A DNA stretch of 64,000 nucleotides from JAVVHH01 sp964657565. Lineage in GTDB: Bacteria > Pseudomonadota > Alphaproteobacteria > Acetobacterales > Acetobacteraceae. Shown here one piece after another: positions 7,766 through 16,446 of the stretch (positions are counted from its first letter, which is position 1; the number at the start of each line of letters is the position of its first letter). The DNA lies in assembly GCA_964657565.1 (NCBI GenBank), contig CAZZVQ010000006.1, forward strand, positions 20,768 through 84,767, in the 5' to 3' direction. The translations under genes and the position numbers were made by a program. Under the pieces are notes generated by a model. That model had not been told where the DNA came from. It made no database searches and was given only the letters and a program-made list of their open reading frames with translations.

Positions 7766-10462
7766 ATGGCCCAGCAGGCCAGTCTCGCCGGCAAGCCCGC
7801 CGACGCGGTGCGCTGGTTGGAGCGAGCCCACCTTCTCATCCCCGATGATAAGCTGGTCGCGCTGACGCTGGCTTCCCAACTTCTCACCTGCGGCGACCCG
7901 GCCCGTGCCGTGGCGCTGCTCACCCCGCTTGCCCATCGCGACCACATACCATTGGCCTGGATGGCGCTCGGTTCGGCCCATCTCGCCCTAGGCGCCGCGG
8001 AGTTGGCGGTTTCGGCGATCCAGCAAGCGCTGCAGCGGACGGTCGTCACGGCCGAATTGGCGGCGCTCGCCGGCCGGATCGTCACGTTATCAGACCTGCC
8101 GGGCTGGTGCGGCCTCGGCGAAGACGGCCGGCTTCAAGCCGGACCGGGCGAGCCGTCCACCCTACTCATCGACGGGCAGCCCAGGGCGCGCTCAGATCGG
8201 CTCGAAGACGGCGACAGTCTCGTCGTGAGCGGACCGGGCGGCGCCTTCCTCGGTAGCCCGCTGCCGCTCCGCCGCCTGTGCGCGATACAGGGCTTCGTGG
8301 CTGAGACCAGTGACGGCCTGGCTGGTTGGGCATGGTATCCCGGCAACCCCGATCGCCGGCCACCGCTCACCGTGCGCGGCCCCACCGGCTTCCTCAATAT
8401 CCTGGCAGACGCCCCGGCCGACGGCATCGAGGATCTGCCTCCATTGGCCCGGCCCCGCCGGTTCAACGTCGCCGCGGCAACGCTGGCGTCACTCGGCAGC
8501 CCTATCATGGTCACGGACCCTAGCGGCCGGCATCTGCTCGGCAGCCCGATCTGGCCGCGCGTGCTCCCGAATCAGCCGAACCGTTCGACGCCGCAGGTCA
8601 ATTCGCAGCATCGTGAGACCGACATCGTCGTGCCAGTCTACGGCAATGCCGACGAGACGCTCGCTTGTCTGAACGCGGTGCTGGCCAGCGTTCCGGCGCA
8701 TACCGTGGTGCATGTCGTCGACGACGCGTCACCGGATGGCGAATGCGCGGCCGCACTCGACAAGGTGGCGCGGACCGGCCGTATCCGGCTGCATCGGCAT
8801 CCGGAGAACCGGGGCTTCCCTAGCGCGGCCAACACCGGCCTGCGGGCGGCGGCGGAGCGCGACGTCGTTCTGCTCAACAGCGACACGCTCGTCCCTCCCG
8901 GCTGGCTCGAGCGTCTGCGGGCCGCGGCATACGCCGCGCCGGACATCGGCACCGCCACGCCGTTGTCCAACGATGGCACCATCGTCTCGTACGATGGAGC
9001 AGGGGCGCCGCTCTGGCTCGACGCCATGGCGCGGCGAGCCAATGCCGGGCTGACCGCCGAGCTTCCGGTGGGAGTCGGGTTCTGCCTCTATCTGCGGCGA
9101 GATTGCCTCGACCAAGTCGGCGCGTTCCGCGAAGACCTGTTCGCGCAGGGCTATGGCGAGGAGAGCGATTTCTGCCTGCGGGCGCGCCATAGCGGTTGGC
9201 GGCACGTCGCCGCCCTCGGTGTCCTCGTCGCCCATCATGGCGGGCGCTCGTTTCCCGCGGGCCGCGCCGATCTGCGCCGCCGCAACCAGGCCATCCTCGA
9301 GCGGCACCACCCCGAATACGCCGGGATGATCGCCGACCATGCCTCGGCCGATCCGCTGTTCGCGGCGCGACGGCGGATCGATGCGCTGCGGTGGGCAGAG
9401 GGGCGCCGGGAGTGCGCCGTCGTGCTGGTCAGTCACGGCGAGGGTGGGGGCGTCGCCGAACTGGTCGCAGCGCGGGCCGGGTCGCTGCGGGACCGCGGCA
9501 TCCGGCCCGTCGTGCTGGTGCCCGCGGCGGGGGGCTGCCGGATCGAGGGCTACGACGATCTCCGCTTCGCGGTGCCGGGCGAATTGCCTGCGCTGGCCGC
9601 CCTGTTGCGACCCGATCAGCCGACGCATCTCGAGGCGCATCATTGGCTGGGGCATTCTCATGGCCTGCTCGGGCTCGCAACGTTGCTGGACATCCCGCTG
9701 GAAAGCTGGGTGCACGACGCGGCGTCGTTCTGCCCGCGGATCGCGCTCATCGGACGCGGCCGCCGGTATTGCGGCGAGCCGGCGGTGACGGCGTGTGCGG
9801 CGTGCGTGGCGGAGCTGGGGTCCAATCTGGCCGAGACGATCACCGCCGATGGCCTGGTCGCCCGGTCGGCGATGGATTTCGGCGGGAGCCGCCGCGTCGT
9901 GGTGCCGACGGCGGACACGGCGCAGCGGATCCGACGGCATTTTCCGGCCGTACGGCCAGAAATCGTACCATGGGAGGACGATCGCGCCTTGCCGCCCCAA
10001 AGCCCGGCGCCGCCCGAAGCGATCACGCGGGTTTGCGTGGTCGGCGCGATCGGGGTCGAGAAGGGGTACGACGTGCTCCTGGGTTGCGCGGCGGATGCGC
10101 GGGCGCGGGCCTTGCCGCTGGAGTTCGTCGTCTGCGGCGTGACCGAGGATGACGGGGAACTGATGGCGGCCGGGCCGGCCTTCGTGACCGGGCGGTATGA
10201 AGCGGCCGACGCGGTCGGGCTCATCCGCGCGCAACGGGGGCACATGGCGTTCATTCCGTCGATTTGGCCGGAGACCTGGTGTTTCGCGCTCAGCCGCGCC
10301 TGGCAGGCTGGATTGCCGGCGGTTGCGTTCGATCTGGGCGCGCAGGCGGAGCGCGTGCGGGCGACGGGGCGGGGCACCCTGCTGCCGCTCGGGCTGCCCG
10401 TGTCGCGGATCAACGACGCACTCCTGCAGCTTGCGCCGGCATCGGCCGCCCTGCAACCATAG
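7766..10462 (+). CDS. TPR-GT2-GT4 multidomain glycosyltransferase
   Basis: A protein of about 898 residues. Residues 1-105 hold TPR-like helices. Residues 105-270 form a beta-rich module with a GWAWYPGNPDRRPPLTV motif and a closing LLGSPI. Residues about 280-500 form a GT-A family 2 transferase (TDIVVPVYGNADETLACL, DDASPD, then LNSDTLVPPGW in the DxD position). The remaining ~370 residues form a GT-B family 4-like domain (WVHDAASFCPR, VVGAIGVEKGYDVLL, SIWPETWCFALSRAWQAGLPAVAFD). The start is uncertain: ATG 7766 lies inside what looks like the first TPR helix, and the only earlier in-frame candidate is a CTG at 7688 overlapping the Sel1 gene. It probably adds two or more sugars to a protein or lipid acceptor; acceptor and sugars are unknown. 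Confidence 0.82.
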   Translation: MAQQASLAGKPADAVRWLERAHLLIPDDKLVALTLASQLLTCGDPARAVALLTPLAHRDHIPLAWMALGSAHLALGAAELAVSAIQQALQRTVVTAELAALAGRIVTLSDLPGWCGLGEDGRLQAGPGEPSTLLIDGQPRARSDRLEDGDSLVVSGPGGAFLGSPLPLRRLCAIQGFVAETSDGLAGWAWYPGNPDRRPPLTVRGPTGFLNILADAPADGIEDLPPLARPRRFNVAAATLASLGSPIMVTDPSGRHLLGSPIWPRVLPNQPNRSTPQVNSQHRETDIVVPVYGNADETLACLNAVLASVPAHTVVHVVDDASPDGECAAALDKVARTGRIRLHRHPENRGFPSAANTGLRAAAERDVVLLNSDTLVPPGWLERLRAAAYAAPDIGTATPLSNDGTIVSYDGAGAPLWLDAMARRANAGLTAELPVGVGFCLYLRRDCLDQVGAFREDLFAQGYGEESDFCLRARHSGWRHVAALGVLVAHHGGRSFPAGRADLRRRNQAILERHHPEYAGMIADHASADPLFAARRRIDALRWAEGRRECAVVLVSHGEGGGVAELVAARAGSLRDRGIRPVVLVPAAGGCRIEGYDDLRFAVPGELPALAALLRPDQPTHLEAHHWLGHSHGLLGLATLLDIPLESWVHDAASFCPRIALIGRGRRYCGEPAVTACAACVAELGSNLAETITADGLVARSAMDFGGSRRVVVPTADTAQRIRRHFPAVRPEIVPWEDDRALPPQSPAPPEAITRVCVVGAIGVEKGYDVLLGCAADARARALPLEFVVCGVTEDDGELMAAGPAFVTGRYEAADAVGLIRAQRGHMAFIPSIWPETWCFALSRAWQAGLPAVAFDLGAQAERVRATGRGTLLPLGLPVSRINDALLQLAPASAALQP

Positions 10463-10488
10463 CGGGAGATGTAGCTGGATCGAAGCCG

Positions 10489-11289
10489 ATGTCGGAGCAA
10501 GCGACCCGCGCCCCTACCGAACTGCGCACGACGGCGACTTTGATGTCGCTCGAGGCGGGCACGTATTGCGTGTTCGGCGCTGCCGGGTCGCCGTCGCCGC
10601 ATCCGCAGACCGGGTTGCCGCTGGTGCGATTGTCGGCGGCGCCGGGCTCGGCGGCGGGGCGGGTTGCGATCGCCGGGTTTGGCGAGGGATGGCTCTCGGG
10701 GCGGGACGACGCGGCGCTGGTCCGGGTGATCGGCGGCCCGGCGCAGGTGATGGTGACGGTCTACCAAGGTGCCGACGCGGCGCAGGAAGCGCCAAAGCTG
10801 CAGGTGCTGCGGCTGAGCGACGCGCGGGCCGAGCCGGCGCCGCCAGCGCAGCCGATCGAGGCGATGGCGCATGTGTATGGCCGTGGTGACATCGGAGGCC
10901 GGCTCGGCGAGTGGATCGGGGAGCGCGGCGGGCGGCGGTGGATCGAGGGGTTCGCCCTGCAATCGCTGCGGCTGACGGTCCCGGGCGAGCTGGAATACCA
11001 GGCCGTGCTGGGGCGCGGATGGCTGTCGCCCTGGGCCGAGGCGGGCCAGTTCTGCGGCAGCCGGGGAATGTCGCTGCCGGTGCTCGGGTTGCATGTACGG
11101 CTCCGCGGCGCCGCGGCGGAGGCGTTCAGCGTGGCGGTGTCGGCCACGTTCGTGGACGGGACGGCGGTGGGACCGGTCAGCGACGTGCCGTGCGAGGCAC
11201 CGAGCCTGGCGGCGCTGGAGGCCTATCAGGTGGTGCTGCAGCCGAAGGAGGCGGCGCCAGCACCGGCTGTTACAAAGCGCCGTCGCTAG
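10489..11289 (+). CDS. ChW-like (clostridial hydrophobic W) repeat protein
   Basis: A 266-residue protein with no recognisable catalytic domain. Residues about 169-205 (LEYQAVLGRGWLSPW, then AGQFCGSRGMSLPVLGLHVRL) fit the ChW repeat pattern Y.a.v...GW..w...G...G..G.sl.i.al.i.l, and residues 125-162 carry a partial related segment (GRLGEWIGERGGRRWIEGFALQ). ChW repeats are best known from clostridial surface proteins. No signal peptide is visible. It sits between two glycosyltransferase genes, 2 bp before the next start. It could be a cargo, an acceptor recognition protein or a carbohydrate-binding accessory; I cannot choose. The start ATG 10489 is 27 bp after the preceding stop. Confidence 0.65.
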   Translation: MSEQATRAPTELRTTATLMSLEAGTYCVFGAAGSPSPHPQTGLPLVRLSAAPGSAAGRVAIAGFGEGWLSGRDDAALVRVIGGPAQVMVTVYQGADAAQEAPKLQVLRLSDARAEPAPPAQPIEAMAHVYGRGDIGGRLGEWIGERGGRRWIEGFALQSLRLTVPGELEYQAVLGRGWLSPWAEAGQFCGSRGMSLPVLGLHVRLRGAAAEAFSVAVSATFVDGTAVGPVSDVPCEAPSLAALEAYQVVLQPKEAAPAPAVTKRRR

Positions 11290-11290
11290 G

Positions 11291-12535
11291 GTGCGCGTCC
11301 TCTTCGTCCATCAGAACTTCCCGGGCCAGTTCCTGCACCTGGTCCGCCATCTCGCCGGCGACCCGGCGCATGAGGTGCTGTTCATCACCGAGGCGAACGC
11401 CAACTACATCGCCGGCGCGCGTAAGGTCGTCTATCGCGGCCCTCCGGCCGTCAACGGGGCGGTCGCGTCCGATCTGGTGTCGGCGATGGCGCGGGCGGCG
11501 GCGGTGGCCGAAGCGGCGGCGCGGCTGAAGGCGCTCGGCTACCGGCCGGACATCATCATCGGGCACCACGGCTGGGGCGAGTTGCTCGACCTACAGGATG
11601 TGTGGCCGGACGTCCCGCTGCTCGGATATTTCGAGTTCTTCTACCGGACCGCCGGGCTCGACGTCGGCTTTGACCCGGAGTTCCCCCTGCCGCCGAGCGG
11701 ACTCGCGGCGGTCCGGGCGAAGAATGCCGTCAACTTGCTCGCGCTGGCCAATCCGGGGGCAGGGCAGACACCGACGCAGTTCCAGCACGGGACCTATCCG
11801 GCCTGGGCGCAGGAGCGGATCGCGGTGGTGCCGGAGGGGGTCGACCTCGATCTCTGCCGGCCCGATCCGGCCGCGAACGGCGGCGTCTTCGCGCTGGGCG
11901 GATTCCGGGTCGAGCCCGGGGACGAGTTGGTGACCTACGTCGCCCGCGATTTGGAGCCGTATCGCGGGTTCCACATCCTGATGCGGGCGCTGCCGATCCT
12001 GCTGCGGGAGCGGCCGCGGCTGAAAGCCGTTATCGTCGGTGGGGACGGCGTTAGCTACGGGGCCGCGCTGCGGGAGATGAGTTGGCGGGCCTACATGCTG
12101 GCCGAGATTGGCGGGCTCGACCCGGCGCGGGTGCTGTTTGCCGGCAAGATCGACTATGCGGCCTTCATCGCGCTGCTCCAGCGCTCGGATGCGCATGTGT
12201 ACCTGACCTATCCGTTCGTCGCGTCCTGGAGCTTGCGCGAGGCGATGGCGTGCGGGTGCGCGATCGTGGGGAGCGATACGGCGCCGGTTCGGGAGTTCGT
12301 CGAGCATGGGGTCACCGGGCTGCTGACGCCGTGCCTGGAGCCGGTGCGGCTGGCGGAGCGCATGATCGAAGTGTTGACGGATCGGGCGCTGGCCGGGTCG
12401 ATCCGGACGGGCGCGCGGGGGTTCGCCGAGCGGCATCTCGGGATGGACGAGTATCTGCGGCGATACCGGGCGGTGATTGCGCGGGTCGTCGAGGGTGACT
12501 TATGTGGACCCATGAGGAGTGGGTGCGATGGTTGA
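11291..12535 (+). CDS. GT4 family glycosyltransferase
   Basis: The 414-residue protein starts VRVLFVHQNFPGQFLHLVRHLA, the hallmark of the Glyco_trans_4_3-type N-terminal domain, and carries the GT-B C-terminal half with YVARDLEPYRGFHILMRALP, a nucleotide-sugar-binding segment and LREAMACGCAIVGSDTAPVREFVEHGVTGLL. It would transfer a sugar from a nucleotide donor with retention of configuration. GTG 11291 is chosen because it lies 1 bp after the ChW-protein stop and matches the family start; the longer upstream ORF is a shadow. The stop overlaps the rhodanese ATG. Confidence 0.9.
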   Translation: MRVLFVHQNFPGQFLHLVRHLAGDPAHEVLFITEANANYIAGARKVVYRGPPAVNGAVASDLVSAMARAAAVAEAAARLKALGYRPDIIIGHHGWGELLDLQDVWPDVPLLGYFEFFYRTAGLDVGFDPEFPLPPSGLAAVRAKNAVNLLALANPGAGQTPTQFQHGTYPAWAQERIAVVPEGVDLDLCRPDPAANGGVFALGGFRVEPGDELVTYVARDLEPYRGFHILMRALPILLRERPRLKAVIVGGDGVSYGAALREMSWRAYMLAEIGGLDPARVLFAGKIDYAAFIALLQRSDAHVYLTYPFVASWSLREAMACGCAIVGSDTAPVREFVEHGVTGLLTPCLEPVRLAERMIEVLTDRALAGSIRTGARGFAERHLGMDEYLRRYRAVIARVVEGDLCGPMRSGCDG

Positions 12536-12938
12536 GAATGTGTCACCGCGTGCGGTGTTCGAGGCGTTGCGGAGCGACCAGCAAGCGCGGCTGGTCGATG
12601 TGAGGACGGATGCGGAGTGGGCGTTCGTCGGGCTGCCGGATCTGAGTGAGACGGGGCAGGACCCGGTGCTGATCCCCTGGCAGGTGTATCCGTCGATGCA
12701 GGTCAATGGCGGCTTCGCCGATCATCTGCGGCAGGCGGGTCTGACGCCGGAGCACAAGATCTACTTCTTGTGCCGCAGCGGCGTGCGCAGCGTGGCGGCC
12801 GCCAAAGCGGCGGCGGCGGCGGGATACGTGCATGTGTTCAACATCGCCGACGGCTTCGAGGGGCCGCCGGACGAGGATGGCCATCGCGGCACGATCGCCG
12901 GTTGGAAAGCCGACGCGCTGCCCTGGCAGCAGCGGTAG
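12528..12938 (+). CDS. Rhodanese-domain sulfurtransferase
   Basis: A 136-residue single-domain rhodanese. It has the N-terminal LVDVRTDAEWAFVGLPDL motif and the active-site loop CRSGVRS with the persulfide-forming cysteine, then AGYVHVFNIADGFEGPPDEDGHRG, typical of small alphaproteobacterial rhodaneses. It moves sulfane sulfur or serves as a redox/sulfur relay. The start ATG overlaps the end of the glycosyltransferase gene by 8 bp, so it may be translated from the same message, although its function does not obviously belong to the island. Confidence 0.9.
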   Translation: MVENVSPRAVFEALRSDQQARLVDVRTDAEWAFVGLPDLSETGQDPVLIPWQVYPSMQVNGGFADHLRQAGLTPEHKIYFLCRSGVRSVAAAKAAAAAGYVHVFNIADGFEGPPDEDGHRGTIAGWKADALPWQQR

Positions 12939-13028
12939 CATTCAAGCGCGCTCTGGCATCGTCACGGTGCGGCGCCGGAGCGCGCCCGGGTCACAAGCCT
13001 CCGCGCCGGCACCGCGGCGGAGCGGCTT

Positions 13029-15821
13029 TCAGCCGAACGCGCCGATCTCGTGGTTGAGGGCGGCGGTGATCTCGCGCGTCAGGGCGAACAGGCGGGCGAT
13101 CGGGGCGAAGAGGGTCTCGTGCTCGCGCTCGTAGGAGAGGTGGGCGGCGGGGCCGGAGGGTTCGCCGTAATCGTGGGCGGCGGTCTGGCCCGGGTCGCGC
13201 GGGAAGATCGAGTGGAGGATGTCGAGCGCGGCGGGGACGTCGAGGCGGAGCAGGCGGGCGCGGATGCCTTCCGGGGTGGCGCCGAAGCGGGGGGAGAAGT
13301 CGGGGATCGCGGTGGCCAGGAGCCAGATGCGGCCGATCAGCGCCAGGCGCAGCGCGTGCAGCAGGGCGGCGCGATCGCCCATGCGGGGCAGGTCGGGCCA
13401 GGCGCCGCGCAGGCGGAGCTGGTCGGCCTGGGCGCGGCGGACGGTGAGCTGCATGTTCTCCCACAGTCGCATGGTGCCGAGGGCGGCGGCGATCTCGGCC
13501 AGTTGGTCAGCCCGGCCGGCGATCTGGGCGTGGGCGGCGCGGTCGAGCCAGGAGCCGGGGTCCAGCAGAGAGACGGTGGCGCGGAGCACGTCGAGGTCGG
13601 AACAGGCGGCGGCGTATTCGGCGAAGTCCAGCGCGCGGCGGAAGCGCGGGCTCGTCAGGCGCAGTTCGGTGAACAGCTCCGGGTCGCGGGCGGCGGCGGC
13701 ACCGATACCGTGCATGGTGTTGGCGCACCAGCCGAGCTGCTGGAGGATTGCGTTGTTGAGGATGGCGCGGAGTTCGCGCGGATGGCGGATGGTGGCGGGG
13801 CCGCCGGAATCGGATTGGCGCGCGCTGGGACGCGAGCCGGTCGGGTCGAGCAGCGCCGGGCCGAAGGCGCCGAGAAGCGCCGCATAGCCGGGGTCTTCGA
13901 CCAGCTCGCCGAACTCGCTCTGGATGGTGGCGAAGAAGCCGGCGGCGAAGTCGGGCTCGCGGTAGATCGGGTCGGGAGCGGTGACGGTCGGCTTCAGGGC
14001 GTGTTCGGCGACACGGGCGACGGTGGCCAGCGCGAGTTCGGGCGTGCCGAACAGAAGATAGCCGTCGCCACCCTGGAAGCTGCTCTCCTCGCGGACGCGC
14101 AAGCCGGATTCCGCGAGCGTGGACCGGGCCGCGGTGGGGGAGAGGTAGAGCAGTCGATCGGCGAGCGTGCCGGGATGGGAGCCGCGACCGATGCTGTCGC
14201 CGTGGGTGTCGAACAGGACGACCTCGATATCCTGTAGGCCGTAGCGCGCCATGGCTTCGGTGAGGCGCAGCTTGAGACGTTCGACGAGGTAGCTCGCGGC
14301 AATCTGGCCGAGGAAGCGTCCGCTATCGGAGTAGCCGAATTGCAGGCAGAGGCGGCCGACGCCGCGGAGGTAGTTGCGGTAATGCGGCGAGCGGAGCGCT
14401 TCCTCGAGGATGCGGATGCCTTCCTCGAGGGCGTCGGGGGTCTCGAAGAGGGGCGAGATCTCGATGTTGCGTTCGCAGCCGCACAGGCGGGCGAGCCAGA
14501 GCGCGGCCAAAAGCGTGAAGCCGGTGCGGGTTTCGGCGATGAGGAAGCGGACGGGGGTATGGCGGTCGACGTGTTTGGTGACCTGGGCGACCAGCATCAT
14601 CAGGCGCACGGCCGAGGATTGTTCGGCGATCAGGGCGCCGAAATCGACCGGTTGAGCGACGGTGCTGCCGAGGGCCTCGTCGATGGCGCCGAGCAGGGTG
14701 CGGCGGCGGGAGCGGTCGTCCGGCGGGTCCGCCACGCCGAGGCGCAGGCGGGCGGCGTTGTGCAGTTGCGCGGCGTTGAGGCGGACGTGGGCGTGCCCGA
14801 TCGAGAGGCCGTGGCCCATGATGCCGGCCCGGGCGATGCAGAGGCGGCGGCGATCGTCCGGTGCGGCGTCGGCGATGGCGGTGGCAAACAGCGGGAGTAG
14901 CGGCTCGGGCGAGAGCATCGCGCGGTCGCGCCCGGAGATGAGGGCGCGGGCGAAGGGCTCGACGGCCTCGGGGGTGGGACCTTGCGGGGCGAGGGCGAGT
15001 TGGGCGTCGACGGTCTCGAGCGCTTCGCGGACGCGGAGCTCGAGGGTTCCAGTGCCTTCCACTTGGGTGTGCAGCCGGGCGAGGCCCTGCCGCTTCATGC
15101 GCAAGCGGAAGCGGAGCGAGTCCCACCAACCGATGTCGGTGCGGCCGTCGGTGTCGAGGCCGACCCAGGAGGCGAGCACGACGGGCGCCGGCTGGATGTT
15201 GAGCCAGCCGTCGGGCCAGCGCTCGCTGGCGGCGTCGAGCAGGGCGCCACAGAGGATGTCGAGGGCGTCGCGGCCGTGGTGCAGGGCGACGCTGGCGGCG
15301 ATGAATTCCTCGTCGAGCGTTGGCTTGGACGGACGGTGCGAGGCGATCGCCGGCGAGGCGGAATGGCCGCTCGCGACAGCGGCGACAGCTTTATACACGG
15401 CGGGTGCAGCGGCGAAGGTGGGATGGGCGGTGAAGACGCAGGCGTAGCGGGGACGCTCGAGCCGTGTGCGGGCTTCCTGCAGCCGCGGTCCGGCGTGGGC
15501 GACGAGTTCGGCGGCCAGGCGGACGAGGGCGGCGTTGGATGGGGCCGGGTCGGTCCCGCCGACATAGGCGCGCAAGCGGGCGGCACGGCCGGCCATGGCG
15601 TCGTCGCGCACGGCGGCGATGGCGGCGGCGAGTCCGGCCTCGGTCAGCAGGCCGTCATCGAGGCGTCGGCTGATGGTGAGTGCGGCGGAGAGGATGGGGT
15701 TGCCGAACGGATCGTCGGCGGCATGGGCGCGGGCGCGATGGACGATGCCGAGGAGGTCCGGCATGTCGCGCTGTAGGCCGTTCGACTCGTTTGGGGTTGC
15801 GATGTCCACGACAGGAGACAT
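13029..15821 (-). CDS. Divergent phosphoenolpyruvate carboxylase-like protein
   Basis: The 930-residue protein spans the full PEPC length and fold markers: FTAHPT at 130-135 (the LTAHPTE catalytic His motif), SPLFETPDALEEG, FGYSDSGRFLGQ near 495, SIGRGSHPG near 547 and RHPRELRAIL near 683. Several motifs deviate from catalytic PEPC. YSDSNKD has become YSDSGRF, the FHGRGGxxGRG loop has become FDTHGDSIGRG so one of two PEP-binding arginines appears missing, and the LDxRQES arginine site reads VRLNAAQLH. It may be an active but divergent anaplerotic enzyme or have lost or changed activity. It has its own start 18 bp upstream of the 3' end of a GNAT gene on the same strand. Confidence 0.75.
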   Translation of the reverse strand: MSPVVDIATPNESNGLQRDMPDLLGIVHRARAHAADDPFGNPILSAALTISRRLDDGLLTEAGLAAAIAAVRDDAMAGRAARLRAYVGGTDPAPSNAALVRLAAELVAHAGPRLQEARTRLERPRYACVFTAHPTFAAAPAVYKAVAAVASGHSASPAIASHRPSKPTLDEEFIAASVALHHGRDALDILCGALLDAASERWPDGWLNIQPAPVVLASWVGLDTDGRTDIGWWDSLRFRLRMKRQGLARLHTQVEGTGTLELRVREALETVDAQLALAPQGPTPEAVEPFARALISGRDRAMLSPEPLLPLFATAIADAAPDDRRRLCIARAGIMGHGLSIGHAHVRLNAAQLHNAARLRLGVADPPDDRSRRRTLLGAIDEALGSTVAQPVDFGALIAEQSSAVRLMMLVAQVTKHVDRHTPVRFLIAETRTGFTLLAALWLARLCGCERNIEISPLFETPDALEEGIRILEEALRSPHYRNYLRGVGRLCLQFGYSDSGRFLGQIAASYLVERLKLRLTEAMARYGLQDIEVVLFDTHGDSIGRGSHPGTLADRLLYLSPTAARSTLAESGLRVREESSFQGGDGYLLFGTPELALATVARVAEHALKPTVTAPDPIYREPDFAAGFFATIQSEFGELVEDPGYAALLGAFGPALLDPTGSRPSARQSDSGGPATIRHPRELRAILNNAILQQLGWCANTMHGIGAAAARDPELFTELRLTSPRFRRALDFAEYAAACSDLDVLRATVSLLDPGSWLDRAAHAQIAGRADQLAEIAAALGTMRLWENMQLTVRRAQADQLRLRGAWPDLPRMGDRAALLHALRLALIGRIWLLATAIPDFSPRFGATPEGIRARLLRLDVPAALDILHSIFPRDPGQTAAHDYGEPSGPAAHLSYEREHETLFAPIARLFALTREITAALNHEIGAFG

Positions 15822-15839
15822 GCGAATTCCGTGCCGGAC

Positions 15840-16400
15840 TTACGCTAGGCTGCGAAGATGGGCAGGAATGGTGAGGCCCAGCCGGGCGGGCACGTCCCAA
15901 ATCTCGTCGACGACACGAACCTTGTAGAACCCGGCGCGCAGATAATTCGGCAACGCCCGCTCGTGGTCGGCGGTGCAGGTGTTGACGGTGATGGAGCGGG
16001 CGCCGGCGCGCCAGGCGGTGTCGGTCGCGGTATCGAGGAAAGCACTGCCGATGCCATAGCCGACCGCATGCGGCATCAGGCCGAAATAGCTGAGATTGAC
16101 GTTCGGGGTTGCGCTGGTATCGAGCTCGAAGAAGCCGGCCGGCTCGCCGCCGCGATATAAAACGTGCACTGAAACGGCTGGATTGCGCAAGATTGAGGCG
16201 AGTTCCGTGTCACCTAACGACCGGCGTAACCACCAGAGGTATGGGCCGCCAACGGTCCCGTAGAGATAGCGATAGAACGGGACGCTGCAGTGGGCGAGGC
16301 GAACGAGCGTCGTGTCCGACGGGAGCGGGCGGGGCGCTTTGTCTCGCACGTCCATGCGCAGGAATGTCACTCGGACCGCGACGCGGGTAGCTGGCTGCAT
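15840..16400 (-). CDS. GNAT family N-acetyltransferase
   Basis: A protein of about 186 residues starting MQPATRVAVRVTFLRMD, with FYRYLYGTVGGPYLWWLRRSL, a central VLYRGGEPAGFFELD strand, and the acetyl-CoA region YFGLMPHAVGYGIGSAFLDTATDTAW, then VNTCTADHERALPNYLRAGF. This matches a GNAT subfamily common in alphaproteobacteria whose substrate is unknown to me. ATG 16400 is preferred over 16436 because it begins the conserved N-terminus. It lies just upstream of the PEPC-like gene on the same strand (18-bp gap) and downstream of the sigma/anti-sigma pair. Confidence 0.82.
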   Translation of the reverse strand: MQPATRVAVRVTFLRMDVRDKAPRPLPSDTTLVRLAHCSVPFYRYLYGTVGGPYLWWLRRSLGDTELASILRNPAVSVHVLYRGGEPAGFFELDTSATPNVNLSYFGLMPHAVGYGIGSAFLDTATDTAWRAGARSITVNTCTADHERALPNYLRAGFYKVRVVDEIWDVPARLGLTIPAHLRSLA

Positions 16401-16405
16401 CAAAG

Positions 16406-16423
16406 CCGGGTTATCAAACCCGG
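16406..16423. repeat. Short perfect inverted repeat between anti-sigma remnant and GNAT
   Basis: CCGGGTT (16406-16412) and AACCCGG (16417-16423) are exact complements around a 4-nt loop. It sits between the anti-sigma remnant and the GNAT start on the minus strand. It could end the sigma/anti-sigma transcript, but no T-run follows, so a terminator role is weakly supported. Confidence 0.3.
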
Positions 16424-16446
16424 GTCGGGACTGCAATCGCGGTGGA

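Noticed and set aside
12939..13028. GC-rich inverted repeats between the rhodanese and PEPC-like genes as a bidirectional terminator
   Set aside because: Stems are short and imperfect and there is no T-run in either direction.
13050..14237. 395-codon open frame antisense to the PEPC-like gene
   Set aside because: Gly/Glu/Ala-rich shadow sequence; the opposite strand has clear family motifs.
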